From Hanleya hanleyi (Eukaryota > Mollusca > Polyplacophora > Lepidopleurida > Hanleyidae), in assembly GCA_036873755.1 (NCBI GenBank), contig JAVTVY010037044.1:62001-126000 (forward strand): a stretch of 64,000 nt of DNA, given 5' to 3'. Every line of letters begins with the position of its first letter. Positions within the stretch are counted from its first letter, which is position 1. The notes beneath the pieces were generated by a model. The model had not been told where the DNA came from. It saw nothing but the letters and a program-made list of their open reading frames with translations, and did no database searches. Of the stretch, positions 1 to 11,830 are shown in pieces. A program made the position numbers and the translations under genes.

Positions 1-1114
1 TATTTTGTACGGGACACAGGCCCGGATATGGTCAGATTGGGTCATTTGCACTTGCAATTTCGTCTATTATTTTGGGTATTTCTGTGTTTTAAAGCTGGTA
101 TTTTTCCAGATTTCTTGTGTAGTATTTTTCGTGAACGTTTTGGCATCTGTGCGGGCTGAAATTTTGAGTTGATTCGTCAGATTTTCGCTGTACGCGTGGT
201 TTTTTGTCCTACGATCACCATTTTCCTTGTGTAGATAGATGGCGCTGTATTGAATATAACATTGTCATACGGGGCTTTTGAGTTTTCGACAGTTTTTCGC
301 GGGCTATTTGTAAAAATTTTCACAACTGGTTAATCCAGTAAGAGATGAAATTATATAATATTCAGTTGGTTTTTGGTTTGAGCTTCCCTTTGGAATCATT
401 CATAGTTCATTTATCAAAATGTAAAATTAAAATAAAAAGTGTCGTACATATGCGAATCCAACCGTTATATGCGATTCAATCACCATTGTGATATGTATTT
501 GATATTAATATGAAATCGCTGCCGTGAATATTCTTATAATAAATACAATTAAATTGATGGTGATTTTTTGAACGTATTCACATCTCAATAGTTTAAAAAC
601 TGTACCAAAACATGAATGGATACCCTTTCCTAATGTATGTTTTACTATAACAAAATATACTATTTAATTACACTATTTTTCACCTTAATTAACCTAGAAA
701 TTCTCGGCTGGAGGGCTAAGCTGTTTTGGGTTATCGCCATGCGCCGTAATCGTTCTGATAATGCAATCAACGACGAACTCAAATCCACTTATGACCTGTA
801 CCCGGTATTTACAAAACAAGATATTGTGTCTATAATCCTGTATTGTTTATACCAAGTTGCATGAATATATGAGGAAATTATCGAAAGTATGAAGGGAATG
901 ACTGAACATTGATACATTGTCGACTCACACGATTATTGAATAAACATGTAATTTTGTCATTTACGCTTCGCCAGAGTAAATCTGAGCGCGAACGTCACAG
1001 GAAGCATGGTACAGGTATATGTATAGATATTTCCAGCATACGCCCTACTTCGGCTTGTAGGAGACTATAGATCGTGAATCATATATATTATTCGGTTATC
1101 TTACGCATTTATAC

Positions 1115-1152
1115 AGTATAGTATAGTATAGTATAGTATAGTATAGTATAGT
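1115..1152. repeat. (GTATA)n microsatellite
   Basis: About seven tandem copies of a GTATA pentanucleotide within the unpaired centre of the foldback element. Confidence 0.9.
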
Positions 1153-1248
1153 AATATAGGTTTTTCCATCGACAAATCCGCAATCAACATTACATGTAGT
1201 TCCCAGTTCGCGGATAGAGCGGCGTACGACGGCAACACGGCCTATGTG

Positions 1249-1515
1249 TCAAATATCACTCCGCCTCACGATTCTCTCGCGCCTTGAAAAAAACCGATTC
1301 TCTCGCGATTGAAGATTCGCGATCAAGAACGGATCGCGCATGGGTAAACGATTCAAAAACGATATCGCGAGAGAATGTTTTTTCCAGAAAAGGTTCAATC
1401 GTTTTTTCTCATTTTTTTTCTCGATATCCTCGCGACTGATTCGCGACTGATCGTTTTTCAATCGAGAAAATTGAAGAAAAATCGCGACTGAAGAAAAAAC
1501 GATTAATGGAAACGA
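1249..1515. repeat. TCGCGA / AAACGATT-rich tract (first)
   Basis: A 270-bp tract built almost wholly from short words such as TCGCGA, GATTCTCTCGCG, AAACGATT and runs of A or T, on both strands. It is not a regular tandem array. Function is unknown. A second tract with the same vocabulary lies at 2490-2745, just outside the foldback element. Confidence 0.6.
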
Positions 1516-2489
1516 TCCCTAAGGTGAAAAATAGTGTAATTAAATATGTATATTTTGTTACAGTAAAACATACATTAGGAAAGGGTATCCATTCATGTTT
1601 TGGTACAGTTTTTCAACTATTGAGATGTGAATAAGCTCAAAAAATCACCATCAAGTTAATTTTATTTATTATAAGAATATTCGCGGCAGTGATTTCATAT
1701 TTATATCAAATACATATCACAATGGTGATTGAATCGCATATAACGGTTGGATTGGCATATGTACAATACTTTTTATTTTAATTTTATATTTTGATAAATG
1801 AACTATGAATGATTCCAAAGGGAAGCTCAAGCCAAAAACCAACTGAATATTATATAATTTCATCTCTTACTGGATTAACCAGTTGTGAAAATTTTTACAA
1901 ATAGCCCGCGCTATATATTAATAATTAAGTGCTTTCGAGGACTCAAAAGCCCCGTATGACAATGTTATATTCAATACAGCGCCATCTATCTACACAAGGA
2001 AAATGGTGATCGTAGGACAAAAAACCACGCGTACAGCGAAAATCTGACGAATCAACTCAAAATTTCAGCCCGCACAGATGCCAAAACGTTCACGAAAAAT
2101 ACTACACAAGAAATCTGGAAAAATACCAGCTTTAAAACACAGAAATACCCAAAATAATAGACGAAATTGCAAGTGCAAATGACCCAATCTGACCATATCC
2201 GGGCCTGTGTCCCGTACAAAATATTTGTAAATATGAAGTTATAATTATATGCATAACCATTATTCCTGTGTATATATATGATATTTTTTTTCAATTTCTT
2301 TCAATATCCCCATCGTATCTATATAACCGCTAACTGTACAGAAACACGCTATAGTTTTACACTAGGCAAAGAATGGAAAAGGAAGAAGAAAAAATGATCG
2401 AACTTTATATAGTCTGACTGAAGTGTTAGAAACTCGAACGTGTATGCGGGTCAGTCAGGCTGAACCAATGGCGTATTACTTTCGGCTAT

Positions 2490-2745
2490 AATCCTCAATC
2501 GTTTTTTTTCAATCGTTTATATTTTCTCGATTAAAAAGCGATTGAATCGCGATATCGCTTTTTATTCGCGAGAATTTTCTCGATTGAAAAACGATTGCCA
2601 ACAGAAAAAAACCCATTCGAACAGCGATCGCGAATGAATCGTTTATTTTGAAGAAAAAAACCCATTCCCTCGCGCCTTGGAAAATCGCGACTTCGAGAAA
2701 ATTTGACGAAATAAACGATTCATTCGCGAACGATAATTGGAAACG
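2490..2745. repeat. TCGCGA / AAACGATT-rich tract (second)
   Basis: Same word content as 1249-1515 (AATCGTTTTT, TCGCGA, AAACGATT). Both tracts end similarly, in 'cgat.a.tggaaacg.t.cct', suggesting they are two copies of one diverged element. The open frame across it on the minus strand is a by-product of the composition. Confidence 0.55.
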
Positions 2746-3990
2746 GTGCCTTAGCAAATGGACGTTGTCATGACCAAGAAGAAAAACGCCTCTCTTGATA
2801 CTTGTTCGTGAGATACACGATATCTGTTTTTTCTGATATTGCTTTGAGACCAAATATCTTATCTTTAGAGATCAAAGATTCCAAGGGTCCCTCTTAAACC
2901 TTACCCTAGTTCGAAATGGGATTCAAATGTTGGTTGCGGTTTGGAAGCCTATATTCAAAACTGGACACATTGCAACAGTGTACGATTGATTGAACATGTT
3001 CAACTGAGAGGAAGATTCACTGACAATAAAACATGTCATGGATTGGATAATATATTTCTTCTCATAACCTATTTTTTTGACAAGCATCTTTATTAATGTA
3101 CTGACCGATATATTCGTGAATAAGTTAATAAATATTCATAAATATATTTGTAATGAGCTATTTGACTAACACTAATTTGATTACCGACGAGAAGGTGCTT
3201 TAAGGATGTCCGCTAGTGGTTTTTGGCTTTGGCAGCCATTTTGCCTGTTTTTTCTTTTGGGTTATCTCCTCTCCCTAGGTTAAGAGATAGGGATTTCCTT
3301 TAAAGGCCTTCTAGCCGAGATTTTTGCACAGCAACATCCATCCAATTTGATAAATTTTGATACTATTTATATGAATTTTTCACGAATATGCTTCAAAACT
3401 AGGGCTATTCCCTATGTTCTCTGGGTTATCAAATTGAGTAGGGGTCAGTCCACTTAACGTTGCCTACAGCTAAAAAATGCACACCAACCTATATTTGTTT
3501 CTTTGTCTTTCCTCATATTACACAAGTATAAATGCAACAACACACATTATTCAAAAAGTTAATTACTTTGATTTACCTTTTGACTGATAATGAAACTATT
3601 CAGAAACTCTGTGATTTGCTGTATTTTCTTCCATTTTTGGCCAATGAATATATCGGATTTTTATTTGAAAATTTGAATTGACAAATCAAACGTTTAATAC
3701 TGAAAGATATACGATGATGCACAATTGTTTCTAAAAATCTCTGAGGATGAGACAAAGTATTCAATGAACCCAAAAGCATGGGGGATCAACTTATAGATAT
3801 ATTACAGAAGTTATACTTTGTATGATGGGATACATATACATGCATTACCGGTAGTGAATTTATAGGAAAATAAGTCCATTTTCACGATGAGGATTCCTCA
3901 AGGTTGATCTGCCATGGTAAATTCCTTTTATATTTACCACGAAAATCAGAATTTATATACTTCTTCTGAAATATGAAATAAGAATATGAA
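2746..3990. other. AT-rich non-coding stretch
   Basis: No convincing coding sequence, RNA gene or recognisable element seen. All reading frames are short and of random composition. Confidence 0.5.
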
Positions 3991-5260
3991 ATAAAAATGT
4001 ACCATATTATTGGTATTATTGCTTCATGCAGTAATTTAATCTACTTCGGACGCCTTAAGGTTCCTTTCTATTGATTTCATTCTGGGGCGACAGTGATCGT
4101 TTCTCCGATAAAAAATCTAGCATTAATGGAAATTGTGGCAATTTGGCGGATTACTTACCCGCTGATCAGAAATCTTCTCTCAGGAGAGCTATCCTGTCTG
4201 GTACAATATGATAGGCCTTCTCCTCTTCAGCATTGTGGTCATAAATCTTGAAAATGTATGTGTTCCAAATGATATTCAATAACATCATTACAATGATTTG
4301 GTCTGCAATTTCGATGCTGAATCGACGGTAAAATTATCCAGCGTCCGAGCATTGTTATATAGACCTATCAGGGCTACTGGGTGCTATGTGTACCCATGCG
4401 ATAAAAGTCGGTTTCGACACCTACACAGGCCAACTTGAAGAGCTCAGTACATAAGCGACATAAAAAGACGCATTAAAGTTTGTCACTGAATAATTACTCT
4501 CCGGTCTAGACACAATGTTAATTGGCAGGAAGTGAATGGCATTGTAGAAGTCCTTAACATCGCATCGACTCTTAACGTCGCAATACGATGTTAATGTTCG
4601 TCATGATGGTTCTTAACATAGCAATTTTCCTTGCGATGTTAAGGGTCGACACATGTCGACCTTTTAATCATCTGGGTTTTTGCGATGTTAACGGTCGGCA
4701 TGACGACCCTTAACATCGCAATGCGAGGTCAAGGGTCGATCATGTCGATAAGTTGTTCATTACGATGTTAAGTGTCGACATGTCGACCCTTAATGTCGCA
4801 TTGTGGTGTTAAGGGCCGACATGACGCTTTCATCTGCACATAGTTTCACGTGATAGACACAAAATGCCATGTACTGTTCGGTTACTGGGCGAAAACCGAA
4901 TGTAACTGTGACGTGGCTGTCGGCTGCCGATGGCCCATTGAATGGCATATCTGAAGTCAATACTAACATTTTCATGAATCTAAGCTGGTTTGAAGAGCCA
5001 TTTTCCAAAACAGTAGTCAAAATAAGTGTCTTCCTATAGAGTTAGATAATCGCCGAAACAAGTCCTCCGTTTTGAAAGGATATAGCAAGCGTCAGATCCG
5101 AAATTCAAAATTAAGCCGTTGTCCGCAAGCGAATTTCCGCGGCAATAACCGAAATACATATTTGGTATGGCAGCACCAATTTCAAATGTGTATAAATGGG
5201 GTCTGTTCTACATATTTCGTTCATGCTGCCATGAGGTCAACAGAACTACATGTTTATCGT
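3990..5260. repeat. Diverged dispersed repeat, PLE-tail associated (copy 1)
   Basis: Shares an ordered series of blocks with 17570-18560 and 19690-19990: 'tgtaccatattattg', 'aatctacttcgga', 'ctgggcgaaaaccga', 'gctgccgatggcccatt' and 'gcgtcagatccga'. Its right end (5070-5260) resembles, in reverse orientation, the 3' tail of the Penelope-like copies (caccaattccaaatgtgtat). It is probably an old, decayed retroelement copy. No coding capacity remains. Confidence 0.5.
4555..4830. repeat. Palindromic GCGATGTTAAGGGTCGAC array
   Basis: Irregular array of alternating inverted words: TTAACATCGCA and TGCGATGTTAA, and GGTCGACATGTCGACC-type palindromes, repeated about seven times over 275 bp. Each unit can fold on itself. 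It sits inside the diverged repeat, and the counterpart at 17570-18560 lacks it. Confidence 0.7.
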
Positions 5261-5475
5261 ATATAGTGTTGCAATTCGCAATAGATTTTCGGGATAAACA
5301 ATGTGTGGATTCGCGTGGGTGACTCGGCATTTCGGTTGCACCTCACCCGGCGATAGGAAATTCCTGCTGGACACTGAGATAGTAAACTGGCTGTCTTCGT
5401 AATTTTCGATTTCGGATCGTTTGAATGGATCCTATGTATATTTAAAACCCAGTGAGAAGGAAACAGACATACTGT

Positions 5476-6283
5476 AGAATTTTCGACCTTGAAGACGACA
5501 GGGGCTTATGCGCGATCTTAGATATTATAACGCAAGTTCGTCTGTTGACTCGGTAGATGGTGTCTACAAAACCCGTCCCAGATATAGATTCCAGCTCGGC
5601 TCCGAGATTTCTCGAAGACTTAGAACGGATGACAACAACGGATTTCTGATGATATATATAGTTTTTACTGAATGCATTTCATTTCAGCTTACAACATTTG
5701 TGAACTCTACGGGTGGCCTCTACCGGTAGTGGTAGGACAGTAAATGATGGAATAAAACTGTAACTTGGGAACCGACAGATATTCTCTTTTATACTGCACT
5801 AAATGAATGGGTGCAGTGTCAAACTCATCAAAAGCTCAGCACAGTTATGACAATGAAACTGGCTAACTGTCTCATTTTCTAAACACGCACATCAGATTTT
5901 GGGATTCACAAAGTACAAGTCTAGTGCCTTTACTTATCCACGCCATTAAATCATATAGCTGAATATAGAAGATCGGATCTGACGTCTACTGGAAATTTAG
6001 TCAAGTAAACTTTCACATAGAAGATAACTGACAATGCTTGACCCTATATGTCATTGGATAGGATGTTTGTATTAATAGGCAGCATTCAGAACCAAAAACA
6101 ATTCCCTCGTGCCAATCTGTCAGTCTCTAATATAACATGTACTGCATAGCATATACGAACCGAAAATAAGGTACAGTATGAAAACTTTTGAAATCATGAA
6201 GTTTCACTCAAGGCGAAATAAAGAAAAGTTAGTATAATAAAATTGACGAAAGTATGGTAGCTAAGAAATTCCATATTTCACAC
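5476..6283. repeat. 0.8-kb dispersed direct repeat, copy 1
   Basis: Runs collinear with 10293-11103 over its whole length, starting at 'tagaattttcg..cttgaagacgac' and ending near 'agctaag.aattccata'. Divergence looks like roughly 5-8 percent with small indels, estimated by eye. The short plus-strand ORF at 5508-5729 is not conserved as coding. Likely a non-autonomous element of unknown class. Confidence 0.75.
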
Positions 6284-6543
6284 ATCCCCCAGAAATGGAA
6301 GATGGATGATTCTATCGAGAGAAAGGTCATTCATCTGAAAGTAGAAAAGCAAAATGCAAAATTCATTAAAATGATATCCAAAGTTCAGAGAATTGTCCGT
6401 ACTCATAGCTGAGTTCTTTATCCGCAATATCAGTTAAATACCTTGAATCACTGTCCAATAGCCAAAGTTCATGTTCATAGCATAGTGTCGTAATGTCAGC
6501 AAAATATCTGCAAACAAAATACTCCAATTACCGTATACAACAG

Positions 6544-7970
6544 GCTAGTCACACTGCAAGTGTGGCACATGTCAAACTAATGTGCCGAACCATTACACAA
6601 AAGCAAAACAATTGTTGGAAAATCCTTCGGGTACCTCAGCTTCAAATCCAAAATATTTTATTAAAACAAAACAAAATACATTTAGAACAGCATCGAAATA
6701 CTTGAAAATGTCAAAAGAGGTAATCAAAAATAAACGAAAGAGTTAGAACAATAAGAAGAGGGGGAAAATGGTGCTAGAAACTGCATGAGGGATCAAGTCA
6801 GCAGGAACCAATACACCAGAACTTAGCCTCAAGTGAGAATACGTTTCGTGTACCAAAACGCACACCCACTGGCAAGAGTGGTGAAAGAAAGAAAAACAAA
6901 AACATCACAAAGGAGGATACAAAAATGGGAAAAACATGATCACGTGGAGCAGTCTTCAGAGTACTGTCCAATGTCAAAATTTCAATGTCACCGACTGAAA
7001 CAAAATTGAGAACAATATCTATACAGATTACAACGTGTACAAAAGATATAGAAAATCGCGACAAGGGTACCCAACAAAACCATGGTGAAAGAAAGATAGG
7101 TCAAAATGTCATGCACTGACACGTCAATTGTCATATCGTCAACGCCAGCTAATGGCTGCAAGGGAACATGCACAACCTCATTCAATGCCTGCCAAAGAGT
7201 GGCATTCAAACGGGCAATAATTCTTGTAACGTTCAAGAGGTTGGGAAGTACTCTAGGTATGCCAGTCACTGACAAGTGTGGACATGTCAAAACAATGTGC
7301 TCAAAACATAACACAATATCAAAACAATTGCTGGAAAATTCATACATTAGCTCAGCTTTAAATCCACAATAGTTTATCAACACATTACATGTTCATGAAA
7401 ATCAAAACAGAATATATGTGGAACAGCAGATAAATACATGAAAATGTCAGAACAGTGAAACAAGAAATAAGCAAAAGAAAAATACAATAATAAGACAAGA
7501 AATGATGCTAGAAACTGCATGAGTGATCAGCCCAACAGCAACCAATACATCATAACTTGGCCTCAAGTGAGAGTACGTTTCCGGCCAGAGAAACGCACAC
7601 CCACTGGCAAGAGTGACAAAAGAGAGAAAAAGCAAAAACAAAAACATTACAAAGGAGTATACAAAGATGGAAAAACATAGGCACGTGGAGCAGTCTCCGG
7701 ATTACTGTCCAGCGGCAGGTCATGCATTACAATGTCACCGAGTGAAACAAAATTTGAGAACAATAGCCATACAGATTACAACGTATGCAAAAGATATACA
7801 AAAGCGCGATAAGGATACAAGCAAAACCGTGGTGAAAGAAATACACGTCAAAATGTCACGTGCCGACACATCGATTGTCATATTCAATGCTTGTCAAGAA
7901 GTGGCATTCAAACGGGCAATAATTCTGGTAACATTCAAGTGGTTGCGAATGGCAATGTTAGGCATTTGAA
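6544..7970. repeat. Tandem duplication, two ~0.72-kb units
   Basis: Unit 1 (about 6544-7260) and unit 2 (about 7261-7970) share an ordered series of blocks, for example 'cgcacacccactggcaagagtg', 'cacgtggagcagtc', and 'gtggcattcaaacgggcaat'. Identity is lower than for the 0.8-kb dispersed pair, so the duplication is older. ORFs in the two units do not align in frame, so this is not a gene duplication. Confidence 0.7.
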
Positions 7971-9921
7971 TCCTATCTGCAAGAAATGCGAATTCTTTGG
8001 AATAGAGAGTATCAGACTCTATGTTCCAGCCTACACCAATAAAAACACACTTATTCCGAAACAAAACTAACATACCAGTTCAGTGCAAGAAAAACAGTGA
8101 TGTCAATAGAAAGGATTCACGCGATGAAACTCGATCAGCTATGACAAAATAATTCTGCACAAATGACAACGCAAATTGTCCAATTCATACTATTGCATGG
8201 TATCTCAATATTGTTGCAACAAAAATAGTCAAACACAGACACAATTATCCTGTGGTTATGTCTCAATCTTTTTTCCATGGTTATCACCAAGTATCAGACT
8301 TCTCTAGCATGGTCAGTGCTAAGTCATACCTCGTCTCGAAAGGTTAATATTAGGACCTTATGTTACTCATCATGAAAGCTAAAAGTCTTATGGTTTACAT
8401 GGACACAATGTGTACTGCACTTAAAGAAGTTGTCAATACGTGTTAATTGAAACCAATTTGTCAGCCAAGATCTTAGACTTATATCTGAGGATCCAAACAA
8501 TAATAATAAAAATTCAGGATGATACAAAATCAAATAACCACATTTAACCACTGAGGTCCAGGTTCCTATAGCCTGACCGGGGATTGTAGGGACTCGTCAG
8601 CCGACACCAACCAGCCTTCCATAGCCTATACCAAGCATTTATATGCTGCAATCCTTAGTACGTACATGTACTCAGTGCATCAAGGACCTATCAATATACG
8701 CGATAACCTTAGATGCATTTAGCTCAAAGGCGTTATGTGTTTAGCTTACCAGCTACATTATTATGGAAACCGATCAGGATAAATGTCCTAATATAACTCA
8801 TTGTGGAACCACATCACAATATTCTCATCCAAAGTTCAAAGGCTAGATTTACCAATCTGCAAATCACTAAATTTATCAGTCACAAAATTCATGCAATCTA
8901 CCAGTTTCATCATTGATTTATCAACTTCACTGCGCCCGCAGTATTATCAATAATAAACAGCACAACACGTACACAATATACGAAAGATGCCATTAGTTCA
9001 TATAAGGCATGATCATTGCACACAGAAGATGAATGTCAATACATGTTAACAACCTGTCTGAGGATTCAGTCCAAAAATTTTCAATAAAGTTATGAGAATA
9101 CAATGTCTCAGAGTTCGTTAGGGCATGACCCATTTCTGTAGATTACAGACTGTTCATCACACGCACTATTTTCAATCAATGGGAAAGTCACAACGTCAGA
9201 CAGAAAGTTCAGGGAAGTCCAGGCAGAAAATATATCACAACATAGTTATGTTCAATCACTAGCCATTTATCAGGCTCAGCTAAGTGAAACGAATCAAACT
9301 GTATCTGTAGATACTGTATCTACGGAATGGACTCGTTCCACAGGTTTCTGGCACGCGCTGCCACGTCACCAAGGTAGAGGAGAAACATGTCGCTGTTATA
9401 GGAAGAAACGGTGTTTGGGTCGATCTCATCACTGAGATGATGGACATCACTCATGGCAGTTGTGGACATCGGTTTGGAATTCCGTCCAGTCAGAATTACA
9501 ATCAGCTCAATGACAACTCACACGAGAAGGAATTGAAGAGGATTGCAAAAGTCATCAAGGTCAAGGCACTGGAACCACACATGTTAACTGGTCACCGTCC
9601 GGGTGACCACTCCACTGAATGGAGGAATAGAAGGGGAATCTGAGCAAGAAGATGTGGAGAGCGGGAGGTGTGACACCAAGAAAAATAGTCATGTGCCAGC
9701 CCTGATGTACAGGATGAAGAAAGAACCGGCTTACTCACAAATGCTGGGCTGGACCGCGCTCGTTGATAGATGAGGAACCGCTCCACCGTGCGACATCCAG
9801 ACGACAAACGTTAAGACATGTAAGACACTTTGCAAGAGTTCAGACGATCATTGCTGTGTTCGTGCCCGTCTACACAAGCTGACGTGAAGAACTGGCAGAA
9901 GAAAGCCACAACAGGGGAGAA
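7971..9921. other. Non-coding stretch
   Basis: No recognisable gene or element. From about 9330 to 9810 base composition becomes more balanced and purine-rich frames appear on both strands, but each is interrupted and none resembles a family I know. Confidence 0.4.
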
Positions 9922-10188
9922 ATGGCTGCAAACAACCGCGGCGTCGTCGTCACCGTGACACCAGAGGAGATGGAAAAGACGACTTTTCTTGAGTACTACA
10001 AGAAAAACTACAATAAAATAATGAAGGACCACGGGCTCACCGCACCGACCGCAGAAGAAAGAAGAAGGAAGACGGAGGGTCCAGGAACGGAGGGCAACGT
10101 GATCAATCGTCGTGACGGGTCGTCAGCAGCTCGTGAACAGGTCCTCGCGAATGGAAGCGAGGCTACCACCACCGGTACAGCCCCGTAG
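9922..10188 (+). CDS. Hypothetical 88-aa charged protein
   Basis: The ATG has a purine at -3 and G at +4, a fair eukaryotic start context. The predicted product is hydrophilic, begins MAANNRGVVV, has a Lys/Glu/Tyr-rich segment at about residues 15-36 (EEMEKTTFLEYYKKNY) and an Arg/Lys-rich patch at about 47-52, and ends in a Thr/Ala-rich tail. There is no signal peptide, membrane segment or domain that I recognise. Composition is less AT-rich than the surroundings, which favours past coding use. It ends about 100 bp before the second copy of the 0.8-kb dispersed repeat. It may be a small gene, an exon, or a gag remnant; function unknown. Confidence 0.3.
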   Translation: MAANNRGVVVTVTPEEMEKTTFLEYYKKNYNKIMKDHGLTAPTAEERRRKTEGPGTEGNVINRRDGSSAAREQVLANGSEATTTGTAP

Positions 10189-10292
10189 AAACTGAATAAC
10201 GCAGACGTGGAAATTTTTAGATCCTGTTTTTCACCAATGTTCTCGTATCCGGAAAAAAACCAAATTTCTATCCTGAAGCATCGCTCGCCATT

Positions 10293-11103
10293 GTAGAATT
10301 TTCGGTCTTCAAGACGACAGGGGCTTGTGCGCGATCTTAGATATTACAACGCAAGGTTGTCTGCTGACTCGGGAGATGGTGTCTACAAAACCCGTTCCAG
10401 ATATAGATTCCAGCTCGGTTCCGATATTTCTCGAAGACTTAGAACGGATGACAACAACAACGGATTTCTGATGATATTCTATATATATAGTTTTTAATAT
10501 ATGCATTTTCATTTCAGCTTACAACATTTGTGAACTCTACCGATGGCCTCTACCGGTAGTGGTAGGACAGTAAATGATGGAATAAAACTTGGGAACCGCC
10601 AAACATTCTCTTTTATACTGCTCTAAATGAATGGGTGCAGTGTCAAAATCATCAAACTCTCAGCACAGTTATGACAATGAAATGGACTAACTGTCTCATT
10701 TTCTAAATACGCACATCAGATTTTGAGATTCGCAAAGTACAAGTCTAGTGCCTTTACTTATCCACGCCATTGAATCATACAGCTAAATATCGAAGATCGG
10801 ATCTGACGCCTACTGGAAATATAGTCAAGTAAAATTTCACATAGAAGATAACTGACAATGCTTGACCCTATAGGTCGTTGGATAGGATGTTTGTATCAAT
10901 AGGCAGCATTCAGAACCAAAAACAATTTCCTCATGCCAATCTGTCAGTCTCTAATATAACATGTACTGCATAGCATATACGAATCGAAAATAAGGTACAG
11001 TATGGAATCTTATGAAATCATGAATTCTCACTCAAGGCGAAATAAAGAAAAGTTAGTATAATAAAATTGATGAAAGTATGGCAGCTAAGATATTCCATAC
11101 TTC
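10293..11103. repeat. 0.8-kb dispersed direct repeat, copy 2
   Basis: Collinear partner of 5476-6283, in the same orientation. Differences are scattered substitutions plus small indels, for example an extra CAA triplet near 10457 and a missing short block near 10588. Confidence 0.75.
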
Positions 11104-11830
11104 ACAATACGTAACGCCTGTTCTATAGAGCTATTATTGATATTCGGTGCATGGAAAGGAAAGCGTGCATAAATAACTTCATTTTACTAAAATTGTGGTC
11201 ATCAGATTTGTTGCGTTGATTTACGTGGTTTCTCATCTATACGTTGTGGTGAATTAACGGCAGATAAATTAAATAGTCGATTGTCCTTCGCCATCTTCTA
11301 ACGTAGTCTGAGTGGATCGACTACGTTTTGTGTCGATCGCCAATGCTGAAATGTTCATCTCGATGCCATTAGAGCGACTCCTTCGGAACATAATGAGATT
11401 GATATGTCTCTGTAAGCTATTACAATGATTACCCTCGACAAATCTTTGACACAAACAATCATTCGCAACACAGGAAATGACCAAACTGGTGTTATATTCA
11501 AGAGAATACAGAGCTAATACCTTACTGTATTTAATAAACTGGTCCATGTAGTCGCAGTCATTAACCCTATCTGACCTGGGCTTTTTGGGACCTGTCCAGG
11601 CCTGGTGGAGGGGGGGGCGAAATGTCCCCCCCCTTATTATTTTTCTTACCCCTTGAGCTAGCGGGGTGAAACTTATCACACTATACCCTTGGGTCACGCT
11701 CTACCAGAAAATGTAAAAAATCCAAGATGGCCGCTTTGATGATGTCACAGTGACGTCATTTTTAAAAAGGGCATTTTTTTGGTTGTTTTTTCTGTCAAAT
11801 TTTCCGAATTTTTATTTGTCCAATTTCTCC

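Larger units (their letters stand above)
1..2223. mobile_element. Foldback element, ~0.7-kb inverted arms
   Basis: Bases 1-687 are the near-perfect reverse complement of 1520-2223; base 1 pairs with 2223, and pairing stops inside 'cacctta'/'taaggtg'. One local mismatch block lies near 285-300 versus 1907-1935, where the right arm carries extra AT-rich sequence. The central ~830 bp is not palindromic and holds a pentanucleotide microsatellite and a TCGCGA-rich tract. No transposase reading frame is visible; ORFs inside are short and mirror each other. This is the form of a foldback-type DNA element or an inverted duplication of a repeat. The left end may extend beyond the window, so target duplications cannot be read. 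Confidence 0.8.

Noticed and set aside
2509..2853. 114-codon minus-strand ORF
   Set aside because: Produced by the biased TCGCGA/AAACGATT tract; no recognisable protein.
4555..4830. CRISPR-like array
   Set aside because: Repeats are palindromic words with no fixed-length unique spacers, and the DNA is eukaryotic.
7613..7969. 118-codon plus-strand ORF
   Set aside because: Lies in the tandem duplicate, and the corresponding frame in the other unit is broken.
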